In this document: positions 27,146-34,792 of the stretch, piece after piece
How positions within the stretch are numbered: the first letter of the stretch is position 1
Layout: each line of letters begins with the position of its first letter
Source: Clostridiales bacterium
Lineage (GTDB): Bacteria; Bacillota; Clostridia; Christensenellales; UBA1242
Length of the DNA: 47,940 nt
Reading direction: 5' to 3'
Assembly (NCBI GenBank): GCA_015055665.1
Contig: SVHX01000011.1
Location: forward strand, 1 to 47,940
The notes under the pieces: model-generated
What the model was told of the DNA's origin: nothing
The model's input: only the letters and a program-made list of their open reading frames with translations
Database searches by the model: none
Position numbers and translations under genes: made by a program

Positions 27146-27177
27146 AATAGGCAAGGATTAATTCCTTGCCTATTTCT
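27146..27177 (+). terminator. Terminator of gyrB-gyrA
   Basis: AAATAGGCAAGGA / TCCTTGCCTATTT stem with a 5-nt loop. From here to the end of the leftward gene at 27311 there is no coding sequence, only loose inverted repeats (CTTCACA/TGTGAAG, 27223-27266; TTGTTTGCAAACAA near 27272). Confidence 0.85.
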
Positions 27178-27310
27178 TAATCTTATTAAATAAATTACAA
27201 TTCTTTTTAAGTCGACTATAATCTTCACAAAGTAAAGTTCAAAGTTTTTTGAGTATTGGTGTGAAGCTATTGTTTGCAAACAAACACTTATATGCTTTTG
27301 TTTTAGTTAA

Positions 27311-29110
27311 CTACGTATTAAGCTCTGGTTGAGGAGAGTTGTCCTTGGAGTATTCATTGTTAGAGATGTATCCGTCGGGGTCGTAGTAGAATCTGTCTTC
27401 CTCTACTTGCAGTGTGTGGGTAGGGCATTTGCAGATGTTCTTTGTGTCTTTATTTAAGCATATATTGTCTATGTTTATGTCAAATTCACATAAGATATTG
27501 TTAATATAGTTGCGGTCTATTGACAAATTGTCTATATCAGATTGTAGGTGTGGTAACATATCAATTAGCTTATTATTGGTGTCCTCGAGAGCTATAGTTT
27601 CGCCATCAATTGTTATCTCTACATCTTCGAGAGCTCCAGTTGATAGTATACGAATATAGTCGTTAATGCATCTACCTATGTATTCTCTTCCTTCGTCCTC
27701 ATCATCAATTATACTGCTAAGTATGCTTGTTAATTTCGAGCAAGATTTCTTGCGGGCATTATGTAGAGCTGAGCCTTCTTTGGTACGCTTGAGATTAGAT
27801 TTCTTCTCAACCAAAATAGTAGATATAATCTCAGCTAGCTTTAGCCTGAAATATTCGGACAAGAAATTTCTTGTATCGATACCGTCAATTTGATTGCTGA
27901 TTGGGAATATGTGATTACAGATTAGATCTAGTTTGCGAGCCTCGTTGTGTCGACCGAATACTCTATCGTTATCTGTAGAGAATAGTCTATATAGTTTGGC
28001 TGCGTAATTGTATTCGTCTTCATATCCCTCGATAGATAATTTGTAACTTGTATTGCGTGTTAGAGATTTCTTAAGCTCGGATACTTCTTTGCTAATATCT
28101 ATGCCTTTGCTAATATCTTCACGCATTTCGTATAACTCATCAAGCTCATCAGATAATTCTGCTCCGCTAGATTCTATATCTTCTATCTTGCGTTCGATTA
28201 ATTTGAGAGCGTTTCTTTCGATAAGGAAGGCAAGGTATTCACTTGGGGTGTATGACTCTGAGTCTGATCTAAAGATAATCTTGTCTTCAATTCCTACAAT
28301 GTTGTTCTTAAGAACTTCTCTTGTGGCGATATCTCTTGAGCTGGATAATGCGATTGATCTAGTTCCAAAGTATGTTTTGCGACTATCGTTAACTTCGCCA
28401 AAACCGATATAATCGTTAACCTTGCCTAGTAATGGGCTTACTCCACCCACATTGCTAAATATACTTGGGCACTCTTTTTTGATATCTTCTATACAATCTA
28501 TCACTGCACTAGCGTGCTCGTAGTCGGTATATATTGTTATTGTGTCGTTGCGGTGGTCGTGATTGAGTATCTTAAGTAGTGCAGGGAATTCGCAGAGGTA
28601 AGTTCTGTCTAAGAACTCTCTTGCAAATGCTATTAGTGAATTGGCTTTTAGATTAATATATAATCTTACGTTGTATTCGGTATCGTAGCTTTTGCCGTAG
28701 ATCTCGTGTGTTTCGAGGCACAAGAAATACGATTCCTCTAGCGTATTTATATATTGAATATATATAGGAATAATGTCCTTAAACTCGCCATTTTTTATAA
28801 ACTCGAAACATTTGTCGCCATCAAGGGCGATAGGGGTGTATCTATAATCATTAAGGAGTCTGACTGCTCTTGGGTCTTTCTTGGAGATATTTTTGTGCAA
28901 GAAATACCAATCAGCATATGCCTTAACTACTATTTCGTTAAGGTCCTTGTCTGATAAAATATCCGAACTAAAAGCATCTTTGCTTATAAAATAGGTGTAT
29001 AGATCTTCGTTATTTGCCTTGGCAATCTCATCAAGTATGTTCTGGGTAATAACAGGCTCAATATTGCTTAGGAATTGCTCTTTGGCACGTTGTTTGCTAA
29101 GTCTTGACAT
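27311..29110 (-). CDS. Hypothetical protein, 599 aa
   Basis: No family recognised. A soluble, charged, mostly helical protein without signal peptide or membrane segment. It has a probable coiled coil around residues 300-360 (repeated ELDELYEMRE-like heptads) and a basic region near 430-460 (KKSNLKR, NARKKSCSK). Two CxC/Cys pairs lie near the C-terminus (ICKC, about 570). The acidic DDEDEG at about 475 is distinctive. AAGGAGTG ribosome site before the ATG. It is transcribed from a near-consensus promoter through a structured ~140-nt leader. Its length and well-formed expression signals indicate a real gene with unknown function. Confidence 0.7.
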   Translation of the reverse strand: MSRLSKQRAKEQFLSNIEPVITQNILDEIAKANNEDLYTYFISKDAFSSDILSDKDLNEIVVKAYADWYFLHKNISKKDPRAVRLLNDYRYTPIALDGDKCFEFIKNGEFKDIIPIYIQYINTLEESYFLCLETHEIYGKSYDTEYNVRLYINLKANSLIAFAREFLDRTYLCEFPALLKILNHDHRNDTITIYTDYEHASAVIDCIEDIKKECPSIFSNVGGVSPLLGKVNDYIGFGEVNDSRKTYFGTRSIALSSSRDIATREVLKNNIVGIEDKIIFRSDSESYTPSEYLAFLIERNALKLIERKIEDIESSGAELSDELDELYEMREDISKGIDISKEVSELKKSLTRNTSYKLSIEGYEDEYNYAAKLYRLFSTDNDRVFGRHNEARKLDLICNHIFPISNQIDGIDTRNFLSEYFRLKLAEIISTILVEKKSNLKRTKEGSALHNARKKSCSKLTSILSSIIDDEDEGREYIGRCINDYIRILSTGALEDVEITIDGETIALEDTNNKLIDMLPHLQSDIDNLSIDRNYINNILCEFDINIDNICLNKDTKNICKCPTHTLQVEEDRFYYDPDGYISNNEYSKDNSPQPELNT

Positions 29111-29254
29111 GATTCACTCCTTGTATGGTTGAATAATGAAAAAGAAAAACTAACTAAAGATTTTATTGTTTCTTCTGGATAGAGGTAAAATCCAAAAAAA
29201 ATCAAAGCTATAGTTAGTTTTTCTCCATTTTTCATCCCACTACATATAAGTGGT
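29111..29254 (-). promoter_or_regulatory. Structured leader of the 599-aa gene
   Basis: The predicted transcript starts near 29254. It first forms a CCACT/AGTGG hairpin (29236-29252). A perfect 13-bp inverted repeat then follows, GAAAAACTAACTA / TAGTTAGTTTTTC (29145-29157 with 29211-29223), around a 53-nt loop, followed by a U-rich stretch. An attenuator or riboswitch-like role is possible. A short frame inside it (ATG at 29232, 55 codons, hydrophobic start KLTIALIFFGFYLY) overlaps the main gene by about 43 bp and may be a leader peptide. Confidence 0.4.
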
Positions 29255-29260
29255 ACTTTC

Positions 29261-29289
29261 AGTATAGCAAAATATGATAATTCTTGCAA
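29261..29289 (-). promoter_or_regulatory. Promoter of the 599-aa gene
   Basis: TTGCAA, a 17-bp spacer, TATACT on the minus strand with extended TG. Confidence 0.7.
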
Positions 29290-29353
29290 ATAAATAGATA
29301 TAGTTATAACAAAATTTTATAATTTCCGCATAACATAGTTGTGTAATTATAAC

Positions 29354-29391
29354 TAAAAAATAGACACCTAAATTAACCTTCTAGGTGTCTA
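29354..29391 (-). terminator. Terminator of the LRR/Ig-like surface protein gene
   Basis: On the minus strand AGACACCTA / TAGGTGTCT is followed by ATTTTTTAG. Confidence 0.85.
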
Positions 29392-29411
29392 AAATATCTA
29401 AATTCTGGATG

Positions 29412-31460
29412 TTAATCCATGTTGTTAGGATCGAATTTTGAGTTGTCTTTCTGTACTGGTTGGTCACCTGTGTTATTTGGTTTAGGATTCTCGGTCTTAG
29501 GAGCGGTGTTTTGTGTAGGTGGTGTGCCGTTATAATCCTTGATAACTTCGATCTTTATATTCTCTTTTTCGTTGTTTGTGGCTGTATTACTGCTATTTTT
29601 CTTGCCTTTTACGAAATTTTTATGGCGTTTGCCACTTGTTTTGCTTTTTGCTTTGGAGTACTTGATAAGTGCAATGCTTGCTATCACTAGTATTAGGATT
29701 AGTACTGCTATAGATGCTGAAAGTATTATCATCTCAGTAGCACTATAATTTGCCTTAATATTAAGAGTTAATTCGTTACTTGGTACACGAACAGTTTCGC
29801 CATCAGATTTTTTGATAGCCTCGGCATAAACTTTGATATATTTCATTGTTTCAGAGTTGGCGGTAATCGGTATCGAAGATTGACCTGTTTGTTTGTCACC
29901 GGTGGATGTGTCAAATGGTTTGTCTGATCCATTTAAATACCAGTAATATGTAATTGATTCGAATTGACTAATATCAACGCCTGATTCTGGTTGTACTGTT
30001 AGCACTACGCTTTTGCCATCTAGTATTTCTTGTGTTGACGATCGAACAACTACCTTGGTAAATGCTTTCTCGACGACATCAACGAAGCGTCTAACGGTGG
30101 TTGTGTTGCCTGCATCATCAGATACAGAATAATCTATATGATAAGATCCTAGAGTGTCAACCTTAATTGTGCTAGTAACTTTCTTTCTGTGAGATAAGTC
30201 TTCGCCTCTGGTAGCTCCCTCTGATGATGGGTCAAAGTATATCGCTCCAGGATCGTTATAGGCTTCATTGAGGCTGGTTTCTGCATGGGATGTACCGATT
30301 AGTCTAATTACTGGAAAGATTGTATCGACTACTTTAAATTCTACAGGAACTGTCTTGGAGTACCCATTGTATTGGATTTCAATATTGACGTAGTTCTTGT
30401 GAGTGTCCTTGGTTATCTGACTAGTTGAGGCATTACTTGGAATTACTTTTACATTACTTTGATTGCCAAAGCCACTAAGAATTATTGGACTATCAGGTGT
30501 AAGCTTGTAATCAGAAGTGATGTTTAGGTTTAATAAGCTATTACGCTCGACTGTAAAGTCGGATTTAAGTTTGATATCAAATAACTGATATTCTTTGTAA
30601 GATGAGTAATCCTTAAAGTAGGCGGTCTCGCTATTGGGGATAGAGTTAACTGTGATTGTATATTCGTCATTACCTTGGTTAAGAATCTCTGTGGGGGTGT
30701 CATACACTATGGCAACTTTCTTACCTGGGAGTGTTGATTGGTCGTATGTGAAAGTAAAGGTTAAGAAGTTTTCGTCCGAGTTTTTTCGGATATAGTACAT
30801 TGGTTTTATTTCTCCCACTTTTACTAGAGGATTGTCAGAAACTGGTGCGTTTTGTACACCAAATAGTAGCCTTGTGTCAGAAAGTGTTTCTCTGGCGGGT
30901 TGTGATTCTAAATCAATTTCGTTATTGTCTAGTAATACTTTCTTAATCTGAGTTTTAAAGTTTGTGCGGACTTCGTGGTTGATGCTATTGATTGTAATGG
31001 TGTCGCCTTTACTTAAGTTGAGTAGGGTTGTAATACTACTAAGGTCTTTCTCAGTGATTCCGTTACCTGCAAGGTTGATACCTTGGATATTCTCTGGTAA
31101 TTCAAATTGAGCTAGTTCTCTAATATCTGTAATCCCAGTATTACTAAGGTCTAATTGGTATGTAGGGATTGTTGTAGTTTCCTCGCTGGTTTCTGGATCG
31201 ACAACTGTAGTTGGTGCAAAATCTGAGTTGTTCATGAATTCATTAAATGCAATATTGATATTGCTATCTTTATGTAACATTTCTCTAATCTTGGTGTTGA
31301 GTGGGTTGTGGGATATTATTGCATATGAATAATCCGAGTGCACGACACTGGTTGCATATGTATGGATAGGTTGTGTGGTTGAGTTGTGATTCAAACTGCC
31401 ACCGATAATGATAGCTCCAATACATATAGGTGCTAACCACTTAAATATTCTTCTTCCCAT
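29412..31460 (-). CDS. Surface protein with LRR segment, Ig-like domains and C-terminal membrane anchor
   Basis: A 682-aa type I membrane protein. Signal peptide at 1-35 with a hydrophobic core (APICIGAIIIGG). A short leucine-rich-repeat-like segment (about 100-155; LDLSNTGITDI, INLAGNGIT) follows. The middle holds beta-rich domains, including a DUF5011/HYR-type Ig-like fold (about 380-465) ending in SVSDDAGNTTTV, then another Ig-like domain. One membrane helix (about 577-600) is followed by a basic tail (KAKSKTSGKRHK) and a Pro/Asn/Thr-rich cytoplasmic end. It should be displayed outside and anchored without sortase. Binding partner unknown. It has its own promoter and terminator. Confidence 0.75.
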   Translation of the reverse strand: MGRRIFKWLAPICIGAIIIGGSLNHNSTTQPIHTYATSVVHSDYSYAIISHNPLNTKIREMLHKDSNINIAFNEFMNNSDFAPTTVVDPETSEETTTIPTYQLDLSNTGITDIRELAQFELPENIQGINLAGNGITEKDLSSITTLLNLSKGDTITINSINHEVRTNFKTQIKKVLLDNNEIDLESQPARETLSDTRLLFGVQNAPVSDNPLVKVGEIKPMYYIRKNSDENFLTFTFTYDQSTLPGKKVAIVYDTPTEILNQGNDEYTITVNSIPNSETAYFKDYSSYKEYQLFDIKLKSDFTVERNSLLNLNITSDYKLTPDSPIILSGFGNQSNVKVIPSNASTSQITKDTHKNYVNIEIQYNGYSKTVPVEFKVVDTIFPVIRLIGTSHAETSLNEAYNDPGAIYFDPSSEGATRGEDLSHRKKVTSTIKVDTLGSYHIDYSVSDDAGNTTTVRRFVDVVEKAFTKVVVRSSTQEILDGKSVVLTVQPESGVDISQFESITYYWYLNGSDKPFDTSTGDKQTGQSSIPITANSETMKYIKVYAEAIKKSDGETVRVPSNELTLNIKANYSATEMIILSASIAVLILILVIASIALIKYSKAKSKTSGKRHKNFVKGKKNSSNTATNNEKENIKIEVIKDYNGTPPTQNTAPKTENPKPNNTGDQPVQKDNSKFDPNNMD

Positions 31461-31563
31461 AGTTCATTACCTCTTCTTCCGATTGAGTTTGGTTCGATAT
31501 CATATAATCAATTGGTTAGTGTGTTTTGTTTCAAATTATATAATATCGCCATGTTATACTAAT

Positions 31564-31592
31564 ATTTTAACACAATAGTGATATTTTAGCAA
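31564..31592 (-). promoter_or_regulatory. Promoter of the LRR/Ig-like gene
   Basis: TTGCTA, a 17-bp spacer, TAAAAT on the minus strand. It leaves a ~100-nt leader. Confidence 0.6.
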
Positions 31593-31625
31593 AAGTATTG
31601 TAATTATTTGTTGTATTTATGTAAA

Positions 31626-31659
31626 CTAAAAAACTAGGCAAATTATATATTGCCTAGTT
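31626..31659 (-). terminator. Terminator of serS
   Basis: On the minus strand AACTAGGCAA / TTGCCTAGTT with an 8-nt loop is followed by TTTTAG. Confidence 0.85.
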
Positions 31660-31683
31660 ATAGATAGATAACAATAATAAATG

Positions 31684-32970
31684 TTATTTGATAGGGGTGA
31701 TCTTGTCTTTGCCACCCATGTACATCCTAAGTGGTTCTGGGATAATAACACTACCGTCTTCTTGTAGGTTGTTCTCAAGTAGGGCTATAAGTGCACGAGT
31801 ATTAGCAAGGACTGTGTTATTGAGGGTGTGTAGGTAATAGTTGCCTTTCTCGCTCTTAGCTCTAATTCCTAAACGTCTAGCTTGAGCATCTCCTAGGTTA
31901 CTACAAGAACAAACTTCGAAATACTTCTGTTGTCTAGGGCTCCAAGCCTCAATATCCATGGATTTTACCTTAAGATCGGCAAGATCTCCGCTACAACACT
32001 CTAGGGTTCTTACTGGGATGTTAAGGCTACGGAATAATTCTACCGAATATTTCCACATCTTCTCGTACCAAGCCATGCTTTCTTCTGGTTTGCATAGAAC
32101 AATCATTTCTTGCTTCTCGAATTGGTGTACGCGGTATATACCTCTCTCCTCTATTCCATGTGCTCCTACTTCTTTGCGGAAGCATGGGCTATAAGATGTC
32201 ATATTGATAGGTAGGTCTTGCTCTTTGATAATTTGGTCTTTGAACTTACCGATCATGCTGTGTTCGCTAGTACCTATTAGATATAGGTCTTCGCCTTCAA
32301 TCTTGTACATCATTGCATCCATCTCGGCAAAGCTCATTACGCCATTAACTACATCTCCATGGATCATAAATGGCGGGATGCAGTATGTGAATCCTTTGTC
32401 GATCATGAAATCTCTTGCGTAGCTAAGCATTGCACTGCTTAGTCTTGCTCCGTCGCCCATTAGGTAATAGAAACCGTTGCCGCTAGTTCTGCCAGAACTA
32501 TCTTTGTCTAAACTATTGAAGCTATTAAGAATATCTGCGTGGTACGGGATCTCGAACTTAGGAACAATAGGATCTCCGAACTTCTCGATCTCAACGTTTT
32601 CGTTATCGTCTTTGCCGATAGGTACAGAGTCATCAATAATATTAGGAATCTTGTACATGATGTTTCTTATATTGTCTTGCAATTCTACTTCTAGTACTTC
32701 GATCTCCTTGATGCGGTCGTTAATCTTACTAACGCTTGCTTTGCGTTCGTTCGCTTCGTTGGTCTTCTTCTCTCTCATAAGAGCACCGATTTCGCTACTA
32801 ATTGTGTTCCTCTGAGATCTAAGAGTGTCACCTTCGCTCTTAAGCTTGCGGTACTCTTCGTCCATGGTTGCTACTTCGTCAACTAATGGAAGTTTGTCGT
32901 GTTGAAACTTCTTCTCGATATTCTTCTTGACTAAATCTGCATTGTTTCTTATAAGTGCTATATCTATCAT
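31684..32970 (-). CDS. serS: Seryl-tRNA synthetase
   Basis: A 428-aa class II synthetase charging tRNA-Ser (and tRNA-Sec where present). The N-terminal long antiparallel coiled coil (about 25-105) binds the tRNA long arm. The catalytic core has motif 2 (FRKEVGAHG...R..QFEK) and a C-terminal motif 3. The serine-site TxE motif reads GTSEHSM rather than the common PTAEVPL. I place the start at the ATG preceded by AAGGAGAAG. A longer in-frame version to 33012 would add 14 basic residues and has no ribosome site. The gene is controlled by a T-box leader. Confidence 0.96.
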   Translation of the reverse strand: MIDIALIRNNADLVKKNIEKKFQHDKLPLVDEVATMDEEYRKLKSEGDTLRSQRNTISSEIGALMREKKTNEANERKASVSKINDRIKEIEVLEVELQDNIRNIMYKIPNIIDDSVPIGKDDNENVEIEKFGDPIVPKFEIPYHADILNSFNSLDKDSSGRTSGNGFYYLMGDGARLSSAMLSYARDFMIDKGFTYCIPPFMIHGDVVNGVMSFAEMDAMMYKIEGEDLYLIGTSEHSMIGKFKDQIIKEQDLPINMTSYSPCFRKEVGAHGIEERGIYRVHQFEKQEMIVLCKPEESMAWYEKMWKYSVELFRSLNIPVRTLECCSGDLADLKVKSMDIEAWSPRQQKYFEVCSCSNLGDAQARRLGIRAKSEKGNYYLHTLNNTVLANTRALIALLENNLQEDGSVIIPEPLRMYMGGKDKITPIK

Positions 32971-33069
32971 AATTCTTCTCCTTTTTGTCTTTTTATTATT
33001 TATTATTGACATAATTGTTGTGGTTTATGTCAATAACATGGTGTTTTAGGGGTGGTTTGGATGGCACTT

Positions 33070-33333
33070 AAAAAACAAAAAACTCACCTCTAGATTATAA
33101 TTTCTAGAGATGAGATAATATCCCATGGTGCCACTCTAGTTGAGAGAATGCTCTCCCCACTCATTGCCTTAAATCTAATATAAGTCTAGTACTCTATTAA
33201 GGTGTAGAGCCTTGCTCTTCGCAAGAATCTCCTTGGGTGGAAAGATGTGTCTAGTGTGTGTCTATCTCTCAGCGGGTGATAGGCTCTCTGTATCTTCGTA
33301 TAACATATCTTATGTCCCAGATCAACAATTACT
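33070..33333 (-). promoter_or_regulatory. T-box leader of serS
   Basis: On the minus strand a stem I region (about 33310-33220, with an AGAGAG motif near its base) leads to the T-box core AGAGTGGCACCATGGG (33121-33137). A terminator follows: CTCATCTCTAGA / TCTAGAGGTGAG (33083-33114) and a T run. The core differs from the common GTGGCACCACG by one base. I could not assign the Ser specifier codon with confidence. Confidence 0.85.
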
Positions 33334-33339
33334 AATATT

Positions 33340-33368
33340 AGTATACGCTACTTTGTAACTTTTGTCAA
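33340..33368 (-). promoter_or_regulatory. Promoter of serS
   Basis: TTGACA, a 17-bp spacer, TATACT on the minus strand. It starts the T-box leader near 33333. Confidence 0.85.
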
Positions 33369-33501
33369 GAGATTTTTTCTTGCAGATAAATGATAAAGGG
33401 ATAACTTTGTCTAATTATTAAAGTTTAGATACGTTAATGTTTAAGACTAGTAATAAGTGTCTACTAATTAAAATAGTTTAGTGAGGCATGCTAGGTAAAC
33501 T

Positions 33502-33530
33502 TTGTACTGGATATGTTGTGTAGGTTATAT
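33502..33530 (+). promoter_or_regulatory. Possible promoter of rubrerythrin
   Basis: TTGTAC, a 17-bp spacer, TTATAT, 40 bp before the start. No PerR-type box was recognised nearby. Confidence 0.35.
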
Positions 33531-33570
33531 GACTCACGAGCAAATATAAATAATAGGGAGAATTGTAATA

Positions 33571-34167
33571 ATGGTAGACTTTAAAAATAGTCAGACAAGA
33601 CTTAATCTAGCAAGGGCATTTGCTGGAGAGTGTCAGGATGGAGCTAAGTATCAGTTTCTAGCTAAGCTTGCACTTGATGAGGGGTATCATCATCTTCAGA
33701 TGTTACTTAAGACTCATGCAAAAAATGAGATGGCACACGCCAAGAGATTCTACGATTTAATTATTGAGCATGGTGGTAATCAGGATAATATAGATATCCA
33801 TGGCGGGTATAGCTTTGCTAGTGGTACTCTAGCAGATGTTATTGATGATACTATCAAGGTGGAGACATCTCAGAGTGATGTTGTGTATCCAGAGTTTGCT
33901 AAGACTGCAACCGAGGAAGGTTTTGATGAGATATCCAAGGCGTTTGCATTTGCAGGTAGTGTAGAGAATTGTCATAAGTTGTTGCTCGAGCAGGTTAGTC
34001 AGATGTTGAAGTCTGGCAAGCTATATAAGAGTGCTGATCCGGTTAAATGGAAATGTAGTAATTGTGGATTCGAGCATACAGACAAAGCTTGCTGGGATGA
34101 GTGTCCTAGCTGTCTAATGGAGCAAGGATATGCCGAAATCCATATCGATATGAATAGTGGTGATTAA
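33571..34167 (+). CDS. rbr: Rubrerythrin
   Basis: A 198-aa non-haem iron peroxidase that reduces hydrogen peroxide in anaerobes. The ferritin-like four-helix domain (1-150) carries diiron ligands E20, E53, H56, E98, E115 or E116, and E132 with H135. The C-terminal rubredoxin-like domain (158-198) has two CxxC pairs, C162/C165 and C178/C181, for the electron-donating iron. All key residues are present and the length is normal. GGGAGA ribosome site. It indicates an anaerobic or microaerophilic lifestyle. It is a single gene ended by a terminator shared with the convergent small gene. Confidence 0.95.
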   Translation: MVDFKNSQTRLNLARAFAGECQDGAKYQFLAKLALDEGYHHLQMLLKTHAKNEMAHAKRFYDLIIEHGGNQDNIDIHGGYSFASGTLADVIDDTIKVETSQSDVVYPEFAKTATEEGFDEISKAFAFAGSVENCHKLLLEQVSQMLKSGKLYKSADPVKWKCSNCGFEHTDKACWDECPSCLMEQGYAEIHIDMNSGD

Positions 34168-34170
34168 AAT

Positions 34171-34198
34171 AAAAAACGACTATAATTAGTCGTTTTTT
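34171..34198. terminator. Bidirectional terminator, left twin
   Basis: AAAAAACGACTA-TAAT-TAGTCGTTTTTT, a perfect palindromic terminator between convergent genes. An identical element lies at 34745-34773, on the other side of the small XRE island. Confidence 0.9.
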
Positions 34199-34208
34199 CT
34201 ATGTATAT

Positions 34209-34424
34209 TTAAATATCTAGTAATAACGAAGACATAATCTTAAGTCCTGCTATAAATCCTTGTTTAAATTCCTCGCTACTAATGTATTTGTCTTCCGTTG
34301 CATACTTGTAATTCTCAAGTTCGGAAAGACTTTTTCTCATATTAACATAGCTCTCGTATATCTTCTCTTCCATTGTGTATTTCTCCCTAAAATATTTAAT
34401 TGCACCGGTATCTTTTTCGAACAT
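34209..34424 (-). CDS. Small protein, 71 aa, possibly DUF6809-like
   Basis: A 71-aa acidic helical protein. Its C-terminal pattern, an acidic stretch followed by SSEEFKQGFIAGLKIMSSLLLDI in two helices, resembles the small DUF6809 proteins of Clostridia. That match is from memory and weak. AAGAGGA ribosome site before the ATG. It is divergent from an XRE regulator across a ~90-bp region with two matching operator palindromes, so the two are probably co-regulated. A toxin-antitoxin or prophage-remnant role is possible but not shown. Confidence 0.55.
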   Translation of the reverse strand: MFEKDTGAIKYFREKYTMEEKIYESYVNMRKSLSELENYKYATEDKYISSEEFKQGFIAGLKIMSSLLLDI

Positions 34425-34460
34425 AATTCCTCTTTTATCAATCTTAATAATTACAATATA

Positions 34461-34477
34461 TCACACAAAATGTGTAA
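34461..34477. promoter_or_regulatory. Operator 1 of the XRE island
   Basis: TCACACAAAATGTGTAA, an inverted repeat ACACA/TGTGT. Its centre is 29 bp, close to three helical turns, from operator 2. Confidence 0.6.
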
Positions 34478-34489
34478 TTGCAAGTATTA

Positions 34490-34506
34490 TCACACAATTT
34501 GTGTTA
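34490..34506. promoter_or_regulatory. Operator 2 of the XRE island
   Basis: TCACACAATTTGTGTTA, with ACACAA/TTGTGT arms. It ends 10 bp before the regulator's ATG, so binding would block its own promoter or translation start. Confidence 0.65.
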
Positions 34507-34516
34507 ATAATTTAGT

Positions 34517-34717
34517 ATGAAGGATAGATTAAGAGAATTAAGAAAAGAGAAGGGTGTTACGCAAAAAGTGGTTGCTGATGCAATTGGTGTAACCGAAAGT
34601 GCGTATTCCAATTATGAGCAGGGGCTTCGTGAGCCAAGTGTTATGATTATAATTGCGTTGTGTAGATATTATGATGTGAGTGCAGATTATCTATTGGGGA
34701 TTAATAGCGAATATTAA
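34517..34717 (+). CDS. XRE-family transcriptional regulator
   Basis: A 66-aa protein consisting of one cro/cI-type helix-turn-helix domain. The pattern RLRELRKEKGVTQKVVADA...SAYSNYEQG is the family core (split here), ending in a YDVSADYLLG tail. It likely represses its own promoter and the divergent small gene by binding the two palindromes between them. No ribosome site precedes the ATG, and the operator lies only 10 bp upstream, so the message may be leaderless. The island is bounded by two identical terminators. Confidence 0.88.
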   Translation: MKDRLRELRKEKGVTQKVVADAIGVTESAYSNYEQGLREPSVMIIIALCRYYDVSADYLLGINSEY

Positions 34718-34744
34718 TTGTTTTGTAGAGTTTAATATTTATAT

Positions 34745-34773
34745 AAAAAACGACTATAATTAGTCGTTTTTTT
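34745..34773. terminator. Bidirectional terminator, right twin
   Basis: The same AAAAAACGACTA-TAAT-TAGTCGTTTTTTT element as at 34171. It serves the XRE gene and the convergent 615-aa gene. Confidence 0.9.
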
Positions 34774-34792
34774 GTGTATTATAACATAACTT

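Noticed and set aside
32971-33012. Longer serS start
   Set aside because: The extra basic residues contain the ribosome site of the downstream ATG and are outside the family's normal N-terminus.
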